Of a stretch of 64,000 bases of DNA, positions 33,360-45,557 are shown in pieces. The stretch's first letter is position 1; the number at the start of each line of letters is the position of its first letter. The notes under the pieces are model-generated. The model made no database searches and had not been told where the DNA came from. It saw nothing but the letters and a program-made list of their open reading frames with translations. The position numbers and the translations under genes were made by a program. Source of the stretch: Chinchilla lanigera (taxonomy: Eukaryota; Chordata; Mammalia; Rodentia; Chinchillidae); the NCBI RefSeq assembly GCF_000276665.1, contig NW_004955423.1:5359427-5423426 (forward strand), in the 5' to 3' direction.

Positions 33360-34090
33360 AAATAGAGTACATTCCCTGCACTCTCTTCTCAAAGAAACCA
33401 CAAGGTCTGAAGGGTCTTGCATCTTTTAAAAGGTTTGCTTGGGCTGCTATGTTGGAAGCAGGCCAGGCACAGTAAAGTTTGACGCATGGAGACCCATTGC
33501 AGCAGTTCTGGTGAGAATTCATAACAGTGGCAGAGCACGGGTAAGAAACAGTCCGATGTGGGATATATTTTAAAGGTAGAACCTACAGGGTTTAGCACAG
33601 AATTAGTGAGGAACATGAGGGAAACTCCAAATTTTGACCTGATCAACTAGAAAGATTGGATGCATTACTGAGGAGAAGGCTCCATTCATCTTTCAGATGG
33701 AGATAAAAGCCAAGAAGCTGGACAGCCAAGTATAGAGTTTGAGAAAGAGGCTTCAGATAAACAGATACAAATCAGAATCTAACATACCAATGACCCTTAA
33801 AGTCGTGAGAGTGGATGAAATCACTAAAAAAATGAGTATAGATAACAACAAGGAGGGAACGGCTTAACTCCAGATTTTCTGAGACATTTAACTGCAAAGT
33901 AGAATAATTTAAAAGAATTTCCTTATTGGATGACTCCACTTACTTGTGCATACACACACACACACATACACACATACACACACACACCTCACTTATTTCC
34001 AACTCTCTGCAATCTGGATTCCACACTTAATACTGCTCTAAATTCTTCAGTGACCTCCATGTTCATAGATATAAAGGAAAACTCCCAGTC
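33360..34090. other. intergenic with CA microsatellite
   Basis: A (CA)n tract with tacaca interruptions lies at ~33952-33988. Otherwise nothing recognised. Confidence 0.6.
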
Positions 34091-34096
34091 TCAACT

Positions 34097-34680
34097 TGTT
34101 AGCAGGGTTTTGGGGTTCTGAGGTACTCCTGAAGATGCTTTCTAGGTTCTTGTAGTGGTGAGCTAAGCATTGGCCAAGACAAGCAGAAAAAGTAACAAGG
34201 TTTTACATTTAGGGGCTGGGGATATAGCTCAGTGGCAAAAGCACCTGCCTGGCAAGTGCAAGGTCCTGAGTTTGATCCCCAGTATTGCAATAAAAGAAAA
34301 GTTTTACATTTATTAAAGGTGTCAAAGGTAGGCAAAGAAATATGCTCTACAGAAAGAGTGTGGGCCAATTAAAAGTAGGAAAAAACATTCATGCTGTCAA
34401 GTGCACAGTGAGCCACTAAAAGAGGTTATGGTGGCTACCAGCCTAATGTCAGTCATCTTTTGTATCTCCCATGCCTCAGGCTGATGTCAGGTCCAGGCTG
34501 TCCTATCGACAACTGGCTTGAGTGCTTGTGAGATAAACTGAAGATAGATAGCACTTTCTAACTGGTCTCAGGTCCAGGGCTTGTAACTGTTTCACCGCAC
34601 ATGTCATTTGACAGGTCACAACCACTTCCCCAACTAGCTGGCCACACCCTGAACCCCTGCCTCAATCTAATTTCATTTCA
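34097..34680 (+). repeat. LTR-like repeat family B, copy 2, split by SINE
   Basis: Starts tgttagcagggttttggggt and runs to cccctgcctcaatctaattt. An ID-like SINE at 34212-34300 interrupts it, with gttttacattta duplicated on both sides. Confidence 0.75.
34212..34300 (+). mobile_element. ID-like SINE nested in LTR family B copy 2
   Basis: ggggctggggatatagctca .. gagtttgatccccagtattg plus A-rich tail; TSD gttttacattta. Confidence 0.92.
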
Positions 34681-34884
34681 ATATTTACCACTAGGGACCT
34701 CTCTGGCTTTCTAAATCCCTACATTTTTTATTCATGTGACACTACACATTGTAAATTCCCTATCATCTTTCTGGCTACTTCTCTGCCCTTCTCAGGGCTA
34801 GACCAAAGTGCTCAGATACATGGTCAAACACTAGATGTTTCTATGAGCGTGTGTTTAGATGAGATTACCATTTAAACTGGTGGA

Positions 34885-34982
34885 GTGTGTATGTGTGTGT
34901 GTGTGTGTGTGTGTCTGTCTGTGCTGGGATTGAACCCAGGGCCTAAGCACACACTCATCCAGTGAGCTACACTCCTCACCCT
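34885..34982 (-). repeat. (GT)n microsatellite and old ID remnant
   Basis: A gtgtgtgtgt tract at ~34888-34913 leads into a reverse ID remnant (gggattgaacccagggccta .. gtgagctacactcctc). Confidence 0.7.
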
Positions 34983-35129
34983 CTTAAAACAAACCTCATT
35001 CTGTGTATCTACACATAGTATTAGTTCTGTTCATAAGGAAAGGTTAGCAGAAGTTGTTCACAAATTCCCAAAGTTAGGTAAGAAGTCACTCCACAACATC
35101 ATATTGCAGAATAATAAGAGATAGGGACT

Positions 35130-36157
35130 TTACACAGTGTGGTGGATTGGCAATTGTTGGTCAACTTGTAACACCCAGCTGAACTGAGTAAACATGGTGT
35201 TGGGTATGGGAGGCCCACCTGGGGACTGTTGCCAACAGCATAAGAGACAGAATTGGAGAAGAAGAAGAGCTGCTGGGAGTTGAGAGAGGCTGTTGGGAGT
35301 GGTAGAAGCTGTAAGGAGCTGTTGGTTCTGTTGGAGGAGCTTATCATGCTGGCTTTCCTGATGAACTTGGCTGTTTTTGTACTCTGAGGAGCTCGAGCCC
35401 TTGCTGGCACTGAGAATGGCTTCAGTTCACTTTGGGGAGCTCTTTTCCTCACTCTGAGCATTGCTTCCTGGCTCCAGAGGAGAAGATGGTGCACTACTCA
35501 GTCTCCTGGAGAAGCTTGTAGCATTGGCTTTTCTGATGGGAACTCGGCTATCCTGATCATTGGAGAGCTTACGACCTCACTGTTGCTGAGGATGGCTGTG
35601 GTACTTTTCAGGGGAGCTCTGGTTCTTATTTTGCCTGTCACTTCCTGGCTCCAGTGCAGATCCCTCAGCCTGCTAGCACAGATCCTTCATCCTGCTAGCA
35701 CAGGCTTCCTAGCTTCCACCACTGACCTTTGGGCCTTCCAGAGATCTGTGAAACATGCCTGCATGAGATATTGTTATGAACTCCAGGCCTCCAGTTGGAC
35801 TCATGGGAGGTATTGTTATAAGCTCTAGGTCTTCAGCTGAATTCATGCAGGACATTATTGTGGGATCCAGGCTGTCAGCTGCTCAAGGTTCTTTGGTCTT
35901 TAGTGTGTGGACAGATTTCCTCCACACTCTTGTATACAGTTCTTTGGGTGACTATTATAAATAATCTTATAAAATTTGTGCCCTGGGGCTGGGGATTTAG
36001 CTCAGTGGCAAAGCGCCTGCCTGGCAAGCGTAAAGTCGTGAGTTCGGTTCCCAGTATCAGAGAAAAACCAAAAAAATAAAAAATAAAATAAAATAAAATA
36101 AAATTTGTGCCCTGTATTATATTACTTACCTTGCAAAATATCCCCCAAACCATAATA
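35130..36157 (-). repeat. LTR (family C), minus copy, split by SINE
   Basis: The reverse complement starts tgtattatggtttggg and aligns along its length with 58729-59615 on the plus strand, sharing aggaaatctgtccacacact and acagctc(c/t)tta-type blocks. A block of about 185 bp with tcctggctccag occurs twice inside. An ID-like SINE at 35985-36099 interrupts it. The short ORFs here are LTR sequence. Confidence 0.75.
35985..36099 (+). mobile_element. young ID-like SINE nested in LTR family C
   Basis: ggggctggggatttagctca .. gttcggttcccagtatcaga with an AAAAT-rich tail. aaaatttgtgccct at 35971-35984 recurs at 36100-36113. Confidence 0.93.
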
Positions 36158-36535
36158 CACAGTAAGCAACAGTGGCTGAAGTACTGTTTTTCAGCTGTAT
36201 ATGCAGCTATTTACAAGTGCCTTCGAAGGCCTTCCTTTCACACAAAAAGATGAAAGGAAAAGTCTTCCTAAGACTTTTGTCCTCTACACCTTCTACTTTT
36301 TCCCTACTTGCAATGTAGAAATAGGACCTGAAGGCATGGCAGCCATGTTGCATTTGCGTAGCAGCTAGGATGAGGGTGTACACACTCAGTATAGCAGAGA
36401 AGAAAGATGGAAGGAGATGAACTCTGGAAGCAACTGAAGCCACTGTACTTACTCTTATACTTTGTAATGTGAAACAAACCCCTATTTGGTTAAGCCACTG
36501 TAGTAGAGCTTTGTCTTATTTATAAATAAATGCAC

Positions 36536-37030
36536 TGTTACCTTGAAGCAAGGACTTAGGGGAAGTTAGGCAGGTAGGGCACAGGCCCTGAACACTTAAC
36601 CTAAAGTAAACTAAAAGTTGAGGCTTAAGTGAGCTAAAATACCAGAGGGTCCAAATAACTAGCTTAAGCAAACTGAATTGTCAGGGCCTAGTGGAATGCA
36701 AGGGACAAAGAACAAGTCCCTAAACAAATGGGGGAAGCCTTGAAGTAAGTGAAATGCAAATGAACAGCTTGCTTTCTGGATATTAAATGTCTACCTTTCC
36801 TAACACATACACTGGCACCAAAACCTGTATAAATAGCTAATAGACTTAAACGTCTAGGGTGTCCACCTTATGGAACCCCTCCTCCACTAGCCAGGAGCTC
36901 TTCCTTTTATTCTTCCTAATAAACATGCATTTGACTGTTCCACACCACATGCTGCTTGTTGTTTTGTCAACTCCAGTCTTCGCTGCCACAAGACAAGGAT
37001 CGGAGAGCTAGAGGGAGCTGGTTGGTTACA
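36536..37030 (+). repeat. 5' LTR of an endogenous retrovirus
   Basis: 495 bp, from TGTTACC to GGTTACA, imperfect inverted ends of retroviral type. TATAAATA lies at 36828-36835 and AATAAA at 36918-36923, a normal U3-R layout. A primer-binding site follows at 37035. No matching 3' LTR was found, so the provirus is truncated. Confidence 0.75.
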
Positions 37031-37034
37031 TCTT

Positions 37035-37052
37035 TAGTGTCCAATGTGGGGC
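37035..37052 (+). other. retroviral primer-binding site (tRNA-Lys-like)
   Basis: The 18 bases tagtgtccaatgtggggc differ from the tRNA-Lys1,2-type site, by recollection, at four positions, all transitions of the kind expected from CpG decay. It lies four bases after the LTR end. Confidence 0.55.
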
Positions 37053-38382
37053 ATTATCTTCTCTATGGCCAAGTGAGTGTGGTAGAATGGCTGAACATAC
37101 ATGCACACAATCTTTGCCTGTCCCTTGTAAAATGATATGAAACAGTAGGTACATTGCCAGTGGGTTAAACACTCCTAGAGCAGCTTCTTAAGGGAGAGGA
37201 CAGATTCCCCAGCATATCCTATTAATCCCCATTGAAGCCAGTGGAAATGTTGGCCAAAGAGAGAGCTGGATTTCTTTCCAGAGACAGATCTCTGGCTCCA
37301 TGCAACCAATGAAAGCTGAGAAGCCATGGCCAGGGTAAATCCCCAGTAGGTATCCAAAGGCTCCTTGGTAAAAGCTGGTTCTCGACAGCCTGATTGAGTA
37401 ACCAGTAGAGAAATCTCCACTTGACTGTCATCCCCAGCTGCACTCCTCTGTGAGATGAGAGGTAAAACTCTCTTGGTGATGTCCTGGAATCTTCTGTTCC
37501 AGGGTGACCTAAGACACTGTGAGAGCTCTCCTGTAAGCCCTGTTAAGAGTCAAGCTACAGGTTGGTACTTTTCTTCTCTCTGCCATTATGGTTTATCTTT
37601 TCCTCTTCAAACACACACTGATAGACTGGGTGGGGAAAAACAAGTTAAGATTCTAGGCCACCTCCTGGTCCTCATGGTCCCTCAATGTCCCAGGTGTCCA
37701 GTTGGCTCTCAGGAAGACTTTTGAGCTTTTCTTTGGGCTGAGCTAAAAAGATATGCAGCAGAGAACCACCTGCCCAACACACTGGTGAGATTTCTCTTCC
37801 TGGGTCAACTCACATTACAGTGTACGTGGGGCACAGATCTTAGCACAAGAATGGTAAATGTTTTTTTCCTGGGCCACTTCTACTGGCTAGGTACACCACT
37901 TAAGATACTTTTGTATTCCCTGGGAAAAAGCCAGACACTTGACATATCTTGATCAGTGTAGAACATTTTGTAGAGGGCTTTCCACCATTTATGGGAAAGT
38001 CCTCAAAATGTATTCTGACTAGGGGATCCCCCAGGGGAAGCATACCTCAGAAGCCGCCCCAGGAGGTGGGACTTCCTGCATTCAGATGCTCACTAGGGTT
38101 TCTTGAGACTGCAGCTGGGATGCTAACGGGAAATGGGCTTGTTGTTTTGAGGCAGTATGGGGGGAGCAAGTAGTTCCCTAGTGCTACCATGAACAAAGAG
38201 AAAAAAGCTCTTATGCTCCCCCACAGGCATGGACCAGGGCATGTTGCATCTGCTGCTGGTACAAGGGGAAGTTAGGCTTCCTCTATTATTACCATGAGCA
38301 TAGAGGCTGGGAAAGGAGGTTGTCAGTCAGGCCTGACAGGGATGCCCTTATGCCTCCTACCTTCTTTATGTGTGTTTTTCAG
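37053..38382 (+). other. retroviral leader region
   Basis: 1.3 kb between the primer-binding site and the matrix-like start. No recognised ORF; short chance ORFs on both strands. Confidence 0.5.
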
Positions 38383-38690
38383 ATGGGAAATTTTATTAGC
38401 TTCCCTTCTATAGACATACCTGTGGGGTGTATCCTCAAGAATTGGGAGAAATTTTATCCTCAGTCATTTAAAAAGCTGTTGACTTTTTCAACACACAGGC
38501 AGGGATAGAGTATCTACTGGAAGATGGAGCGATTTGGCCAAAAGGAGAAAATGTCTATTATAATAAAATGCTCTAATTATATCTATTTTTTAAAAATCAG
38601 GGTAAATGTCCTCAGACACCCTCAGTGCCTTATGTACAGGCTTTATTTTCACTAAGAGTTGGTCCTAACTTCTGCAGGCTATGCTGTGTA
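38383..38690 (+). pseudogene. endogenous retrovirus gag fragment (matrix-like), broken
   Basis: An ATG at 38383 begins with an MGN myristoylation-type start and continues with matrix-like composition for about 40 codons before a stop near 38510. Similar-looking coding sequence resumes in another frame and carries a further stop, up to about 38690. In live viruses Gag matrix directs assembly at the membrane; this copy is dead. It lies 3' of an LTR and primer-binding site on the same strand, at a distance normal for a gammaretrovirus-like leader. No capsid, pol or env follows. The assignment rests on the N-terminal motif, position and composition. Confidence 0.5.
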
Positions 38691-40090
38691 GACTGAGCTT
38701 TGTTACAAAAAGGCAAAGCTTCAAACTTGGTTTTGTAATAAGGAGAGTTAGTAAATAAATATCCCATCTAGCAATCTACATCTTTTCTCTGTGATAAGGT
38801 TAGAGTAAAAATATAGACTAAAATAAAAATTTAAATATACCTTTGAGGGGAAAAACATGGTTCTTATTTAGTAATATCAACACAGTTCTTGTGCCAAAAT
38901 ACTATGTTTTGCTCTTGATTTCAAACTTTCCATGTAAAAACTTTGTAACTATTATCTGGAATCATTCTATAAACATTTGACTTCTAAGGCAATTGTGGCT
39001 GCTCTCACTTCAGTAATATTTCAACTGATCTTCTGAGTGTTCAACATTTAAGGTTCTGAGACCAAAGCTAAGTCCATAACTGGGCTAAGGAAACAACCAA
39101 TATTTTGTGGTCCTCCAAAGGATCAAGGATATGAGGGAAACTCTTCATGTGAGCACACAATTCTGGTGAATCAACCAACCCCCTGACCAGGGAGATTGTC
39201 AGACCTCAGGTAACAGGACTCAGTCAGTGCACATTGTGCTCAAAGGAGGGTCACTAAAGAAAAAAAGCCTGGCCATGGTAGCAACTGCCTATAATCCCAG
39301 CACTTTGGAAGCCACGGTAGGAGTCTCACAGTGAGTTCAAGGCCAGCCAGGGCCACATAGTGAGTTGAAAGCTAGCCTAAACTACATAACAAGACCTGTC
39401 TCAAAAATAAAAAAAAATTTAAAAAGACAAGAAAAGTCTCCTGTACTTCCATAGGAATCCATATGATCAAGCAAAACCATGACTCATCCTGGCAGATGAC
39501 ATTAGTAGAAAAGCTAAAAGGCTCTGTACACAGTTTCAAAGTAACTCCTGAGAAGCTTAACTGACAATAATACTTAACATAAGTTTAATTCTAATTAATA
39601 CATGTCTAACTTAAACTTGGCCTTAACTATCCAGCAAGAAAATATGACCAATAAGATATAAAAACATATTAATAGTAATTTATGCTGAATATACAAAAGG
39701 GCACCAAGTTCTATATACTGGACCCTGCTGACAGTCTCTAGCTACACCTATAACTAGTCACTATTGTGTTGCAATGAGGCTAAAAAGCCACAATAATAGC
39801 TGCTTGCTGTTTTATTAGCATCCATCTTCATTGTCCCAAACCAAGGACCTGAGAGCAGGAGGAAGATGTTTACAGTCTGATAAAACCCAAACTTCTCTTC
39901 TAGAAGATCAACTGACCTGAGAAAATGACCTGAGGAGAGAGAGAGGGCCATCAGAAGATTCCTCAAGAGTCTGGGAAAGAGATGGCAAGGTGCTGAAGGA
40001 TTTAAGAAGAGGAAAAGGCAAGCTATTACAGTCCTGTCAAATTTAGCAATTTTTCCATCATTCCTGGGTGGGTCTGTTTTTTTGTTCATT
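38691..40090. other. intergenic with one B1
   Basis: A decayed B1 (+) lies at ~39268-39425 (cctataatcccagcactttg .. caaggccagccagggccaca). The rest is AT-rich and unrecognised. Confidence 0.6.
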
Positions 40091-40091
40091 T

Positions 40092-40370
40092 GTTGAGACA
40101 AGTTCTCACTCTGTAATTCAAAGTTTTGGTTTTTTTTTTTTTTTTTTCTGGTACCGGGAATTGAACTCACTACCTTGCGCTTGCCAGGCAGGTACTATGC
40201 CACTGAGCTAAATCCCCAGCCCCTTTTTGTTTTGCTTTTGTTCTCACTCTGTAACTCAAGCTGGGCTAGAACTCACTGTGTAGCCCTGGCTGGCCTTGAA
40301 CTCATGGCAATCCTCTTGCCTTAGCACCTAAGTGCTAGAATTTCAGGCATGCACCACCACACCTGGTTGC
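40092..40370 (-). mobile_element. B1 SINE interrupted by ID-like SINE
   Basis: The start of a reverse B1 (gagacaagttctcactctgt) is cut by an ID-like element at 40148-40222. The B1 then resumes from a duplicated ttctcactctgtaa stretch to ccaccacacctggt. Confidence 0.75.
40148..40222 (-). mobile_element. ID-like SINE
   Basis: Reverse strand: ctggtaccgggaattgaact .. ctgagctaaatccccagccc. Confidence 0.9.
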
Positions 40371-40782
40371 TATCAGTCTTATGATGAAAGCAATTATACC
40401 ACCACACAATTACCAAATATTTTAAATTAAAAATTATTTCTAGGTAAAACTGGAGGCTCCCTGGCTTTGGTTGATAGCCAGGGGTAAATCAAAGCAGATC
40501 ATAAACCTCAACCACATTACTGAGACATGAGAATTTTATTTTATTGCTGCTTTGAGGATACATCTAATTACTCAATAATGCCAATTAAACAGGAAGCTCA
40601 CCTGCTGACAAATAGCTATCTTGGGATATATTAGAATAAACTGTAGAAATAATTGGATTTTCTAATCAATATTACCTTTGTCATATTATACAGCTACTAT
40701 TTTTCCTTGCATTCAGATACAGCATTTAAAAAAAAACAGCATATAAAGCCTGTTGTTTGTGGCAAAAATCTTGTTAAAATAA

Positions 40783-40965
40783 ACCAGGCGTGATGGCACA
40801 CACCTATAATCCCAGCTACTTGGGAAACTGAGGCAGGAGGATCACAAGTTAGAGGCCACTGTGGATAATTTAGAGGGCCCTGTCTCAAAATAAAAATGAA
40901 AACGGCTCAAGATGTAGCTCAGTGCTGCCTGGTTCAATCTACAGTACCAGAAAAAGAAGAAGGAG
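40783..40965 (+). mobile_element. B1+ID dimer SINE
   Basis: accaggcgtgatggcacaca .. cctgtctcaaaataaaaatg, then gctcaagatgtagctcagtg .. ctacagtaccag. Confidence 0.75.
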
Positions 40966-41248
40966 AAATCATTCTGTACTGTTAACATTGAGAGTGTCCA
41001 TCATGTTATCAGGGTTTTGGGCTCCTAGAGATTCTAGGTTCTTATTGTCCCAAACAAAAAACAGGAAAAGAAACACACAAAAGGTAGTGAGGTTTTACAT
41101 TTATTAGGAAAAGAAATATGCTCTGCGGGGTGAAAGCAGGCCACCAAAAGTGCTTACAGTGGAAACGAAGTTAACGGCGGACAACTTTGTATCGCCTACT
41201 CCTCGGGCTGACATTGGATAGAGACCATCCTATTAAAAACCTACTTGA

Positions 41249-41336
41249 GGGCTGCGGATATAGTTCAGTGGCACAAGTGCCTGCCTAGCAAGTGCAAGGT
41301 CCTGAGTTTGATTCCCAGTACCAAAAAAAAAAAAAA
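41249..41336 (+). mobile_element. ID-like SINE nested in LTR family B copy 3
   Basis: gggctgcggatatagttcag .. gagtttgattcccagtacca with A-run. Confidence 0.9.
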
Positions 41337-41347
41337 AAGAAATACCA

Positions 41348-41520
41348 GCCGGGCATGGTGGCACACGCCTGTAATCCCAGCACTCAGGAGGCTGAGGCAG
41401 GAGGATCGTTGTGAGTTCAAGGCCAGCCTAGGCTACAAAGTGAGCTCAAGCCCAGCCTGAACTGCATAGCAAGACCCTGTCTCAAAAAGACAAAAAAAAA
41501 ACAACAAAAAACAAAACAAA
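41348..41520 (+). mobile_element. B1 SINE nested in LTR family B copy 3
   Basis: gccgggcatggtggcacacg start, both gccagcct blocks, A-rich tail. It lies directly after the ID-like element. Confidence 0.9.
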
Positions 41521-41773
41521 AAACTACTTGATCTGGTGCTGAAGAACTGAATATAGTACTCTCAGATTGATCCTAAGGGCAGGGATTGGGAACTGTTTTT
41601 CTGTTTCTGCACATGTGTCCTGGATCTCTGTGGCTGACAGTTCACACATACTTGCCCAGTTGGCTGACCATCCCCTAATCTCCTGCCTTGATGCTCTCTG
41701 AAGAATTGTTTTCCTTTTTTTAAAGAATTCTTTGCATAAACTCTCATTAATTATATCTCTGTTAGAAGTGTAG

Positions 41774-41905
41774 GCTAGGCATGGTAACACATGCCTGTAG
41801 TGCCAGCTGAAGCAGAAAGAGCACCACAAGTCCAAGGCCAGTCTGAGCTACACAGTGAGGTCAAGGTCAGCTTGGAATACACAGCAAGACCCTATCTCAA
41901 GAAAA
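41774..41905 (+). mobile_element. B1 SINE, decayed
   Basis: ctaggcatggtaacacatgc .. aaggccagtctgagctacac. Confidence 0.75.
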
Positions 41906-42149
41906 CTCATAAACATCATGTGGAAAACACAGACCTATTGCATAACTCTGTATTCTGTATAAATTCTGAGATGACTTATAGTACTGCTTTTATAATTACT
42001 CTGGAAGCATTCTGCTAACAAATACATGCCTGAAAGAGTACAAAGCTCATGGAAACTTTTCAGTTTTCAAAAACCCTTCCTTGTTATTTTCCTGGTAAAA
42101 TACTGATATTCACGTTCCGTGTTTGGAAATGATCACTTTGAAGAGCTCC

Positions 42150-43645
42150 TGGCACTCTGATGTTCAAACCCTTCAGTGACTGTCTCACTCAGAACAGAAG
42201 GCGCATCTGTCACTATGCCCTCCAGAGCCCGGCATGATCTGACCCTTGCCCTTTTCTCATCTCCTCTTCCTTCACTCTCCCTTCCACACACTATGACAGC
42301 CCAGGCCCTCTGCCCCTCCCTGAACACCAGGCAAGTTCAGAGTTGCTTCCTTTGTCCTTGTGGTTCTCTCTACCCAGAACGCTTTGCCCCCAGCATCCCC
42401 TAACTACGTCACATCTTCACTTAATTATCCCCTCAGGAAAACCTGCCTGACCTGTTTAAAGCTGTGACTCCTAATGGGATGTGGTGGTGCATACCTGTAA
42501 TCTCAGCTTCCCTGGCAGCTGAGGCAGGAGGATCACTTGAACTCACGAGTTTCAGACCATTGAGGGCAACATATCTCAATAAATAAAAGTTGTAACTCCT
42601 AGCTCTCCCATATCCTTTTTCTGCCTTTTTTTTTTTCCTCCTGGGCACTTACCACCACCTGACTTACATATGTTGTCCTCATTTATTTCTTGTCTCTTGC
42701 AGTGCAACATGCAGCATGTGAGAGGCTGGTGCCATGGGTGGTGAAAAGAATTCACCAACAGTCGAGGAACACAGAAACCTGAAGAGAGTATTAATAGGCT
42801 GCAAGACAGCAGCTTGTGTGTCCTAGAGAGGACTACACCATCAGGGTGGAAGGCTGAGATTTCTGTATTTCATTTTCATACTTGATTTTCACATGAAGAG
42901 GGAGTCTGGAAATGTCCTCCCAGGAATACTTTCATTGGGTCATGGTGGCTCTAGTGTCCTTCCCACTCAGCTCTAAGGACAGCCAGGGGCTGTTTGAAGA
43001 CTGACATAGTGTTCTTGTTGGACAGGGCCCAGTGCCCTAGATGTTGTTTGAAACAGTCTTTTGGGTACCATTAACAAATACATGAAGATTGACTAATGTG
43101 AGTAGCCAAGCGGATCTGATTAAAATATATATGTTTGGCCGGGCATGGTGGCGCATGCCTGTAATCCCAGCACTTGGGAGGCTGAGGCGGGTGGATCGTT
43201 GTGAGTTCGAGGCCAGCCTGGGCTACAAAGTGAGCTCAAGGCCAGCCTGAACTGCATAGCAAATCCCTGTCTCAAAAAATAAATTAATTAATTAATTCAT
43301 TAAAATAAAATTCACATGTTTTTACTGGAAAGGAACTTTTGACTGTCTCCTGGGACTGGGGAAGAAATGGTATCCTCTAAGATATGACAAGTGGTTGTAG
43401 TATCAGGTGATGAGTGCCTGGTTTTTGTGCATAGCTTACAAGGTGGGAAGTTAGTGTTCCGCCACAGACACATCTCACAGCTGCAAGGCAACTTATGAAG
43501 AAACAATGGTAAAATAACCACAATTTGCAATACGCACCTCCCCTCCGAATACGAGTTCCATGAGGACAGGGACTTTTACTCTTCTGCTCAGTGCTGAACC
43601 CTCAGGGCCTGGAGCGGAATAGCATATAGTAGTCACTCCATGTTT
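42150..43645 (+). repeat. L2 LINE 3' region with later insertions
   Basis: ctctggcactctgatgttca-type start, then agcccggcatgatctgaccc, ctctacccagaacgctttgc and, after interruptions, gttccatgaggacagggact .. gtagtcactccatg, in L2 order. B1s at 42475-42585 and 43138-43305 and an unassigned insertion (~42720-43080) lie between the L2 blocks. Confidence 0.65.
43138..43305 (+). mobile_element. B1 SINE, near-consensus
   Basis: gccgggcatggtggcgcatg .. gaggccagcctgggctacaa plus aaggccagcctgaactgcat, tail of aatt units. Confidence 0.92.
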
Positions 43646-44036
43646 CTAGCTCAGTGGATTTCAGCCAGATGAGTTTGGTCAACATACCATTTGCTTTTGT
43701 TTCTAATCACGAGCCTCTCTTTTGGCTCATGTCTTCCTCATATTAATGACTTCTTACAGTGCCAAAATGTGGGACTACTCATCCCTATCCCTCCAGGGTG
43801 AACCAGTCTCGAGAATGCGGTGCTCCTGGATGAATAAGAAAAGTAAAGAGAGATGAGAAAAACAAGAAAGCCAAAATTCTGGGATCAGGAGGCTTACAGC
43901 CTCTCAGACTGTCCTCCAATACCAATTTCCATCACCTTTATTCAGCGAGAACCAAGGGCATAGCTAGTATACGTGTGCGGATACCAAACGTTTTAGCAAA
44001 GATAGTTAAAAGGTTACCCTTCCCTACATGAGATCC

Positions 44037-45101
44037 AAGACATGCCTATAATCCCCGCATTCAGGAGGCTGAGACAGGAGGATCATAAACTCAAGGTTAA
44101 ACCAGGCTGTATAATAAAGCCTTATCTTAAGAAACTCTAACAAACAAATCATGTGTCCTCAATGCATTCTAATCAAAGAATGTCCTTCTCCACACCAAAA
44201 ATTGTTCCTAAAATTGCAGATATGATTAGTACATCTCAGAGTCACTTCAGCCAGGCTTCTGAAGCACCTTTGCATAGGTCTTCAGCTAGTCAGTAATGTG
44301 GGTCTGTCTGATCCCATCCATCAAAGCTCAAGCCTAGCTAAGATAGAGACCTCAAACTTGCGCTTAACCCATGGAACTCGAAGATGATTAGATTCAATAA
44401 AGTGATACGATGTTTACTGGGCTCATGGTTCCACAAACGCCAAAGAACCAAATTAACAGATTCAGAGAATTTTTATTGGAAATAAAGAGGGGAATTGCTC
44501 TGGATTTCCAGGAGGGGCCCCAAAGGGGGTGGCTGCATGGCCCCCTGATACAGAGCTAATTCTAAACAAAGCACAGGAATTGCTCAGTTGTTTAGTGGTC
44601 ACCTACCACAGGTGGCTCTGTGGATTTAAATGACCAGATGGGGCTCAGGTTTTTAATCCAGTCTTCAACACATAGGGTTTACAGGAAACTGTGATCTCAG
44701 TAGGAACTGGTGAACTGGCATTATAATTTCTTCAAAATTCAGGAATTTAGTAAGGAGTGGCTGCACCTCGCTATAGTATGGAGTGAGAAATTCATTCAAT
44801 GTCCAAAGTCCTAGTTCACTGTCTGTTCTTAATTTTTGTCCGGATAGCTGGTTGTCCTCTTCCATCTCAGGCCCAACGGTTAGCTACCTGCCTTACTCAT
44901 TAGCTAACTAAGTAAACAATTTTCTACAGTAGAGGCTCATGAGGCGCGTGTAATCCATAAAATATATGCACTCATATCCACATGCACGCACATATATACG
45001 TGCACAAAAGCTTGGAATTTGCAATTTAAAAAATCAGGAATGGTTCCAAACCATCTAACTGTTCATCAATATAAGGGATAAATAAACAAATATGCGAGGT
45101 G
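44037..45101. other. intergenic, B1 remnant and unassigned repeat-like DNA
   Basis: A B1 remnant lies at ~44037-44140. 44400-44900 looks like an LTR by its terminal-like composition, but I found no second copy. Confidence 0.4.
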
Positions 45102-45552
45102 TGATAGTTAACTGATTGTGTGAGTACCAAACGCCAACTACATTGGATCAGCATAGTTCTGGGTGTAGCTGAAGGGATTTAGTGAAGATAGAAGACTCCC
45201 AGACCCTGGCGTGCTGGGATTACCAACCAATAGGCCTGCTGCCTGAATGAAATAAAAGGGAAACAAAGAAGCTCCCCCTTTTCTCAGAGGGGCTCCAAAC
45301 TTCACTTTCACCCCAGATTTTGCCTCCTAGCTTCCAGCATAGACGCTTCAACGTCCTCATCCAGACTTGCCCAGCACTCTATGGAGAGGTCCAGGCCTTC
45401 AATTGGATCCTTCGGGTCTTCGGCACACAGACAGCCTTTTTGCATTTTCCCACACCTGACTTCGGGTGGATATGGCAAGGCAATCTTGTAAATTCCTACA
45501 TATCTCTATATCTTGCATTAAATCTGTTTCTCTAGTAAGCACTGACTGATAA
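45102..45552 (+). repeat. LTR-like repeat, possibly ERVL type
   Basis: tgatagttaactgattgtgt start, then ctgctgcctgaatgaaataa; ends ctgtttctctagtaagcact .. gactgataa. The ending resembles common mammalian LTR ends (tttctctagagaaccctgac type). Confidence 0.45.
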
Positions 45553-45557
45553 GCTAG

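Larger units (their letters stand above)
41004..41690 (+). repeat. LTR-like repeat family B, copy 3, split by two SINEs
   Basis: Starts tgttatcagggttttgggct and ends near cccctaatctcctgcc. An ID-like SINE (41249-41336) and a B1 (41348-41520) sit side by side inside it. Confidence 0.75.

Noticed and set aside
35099..35964. 131-, 81- and 62-codon ORFs
   Set aside because: They fall wholly within LTR family C, which is repeat sequence with no retroviral coding capacity.
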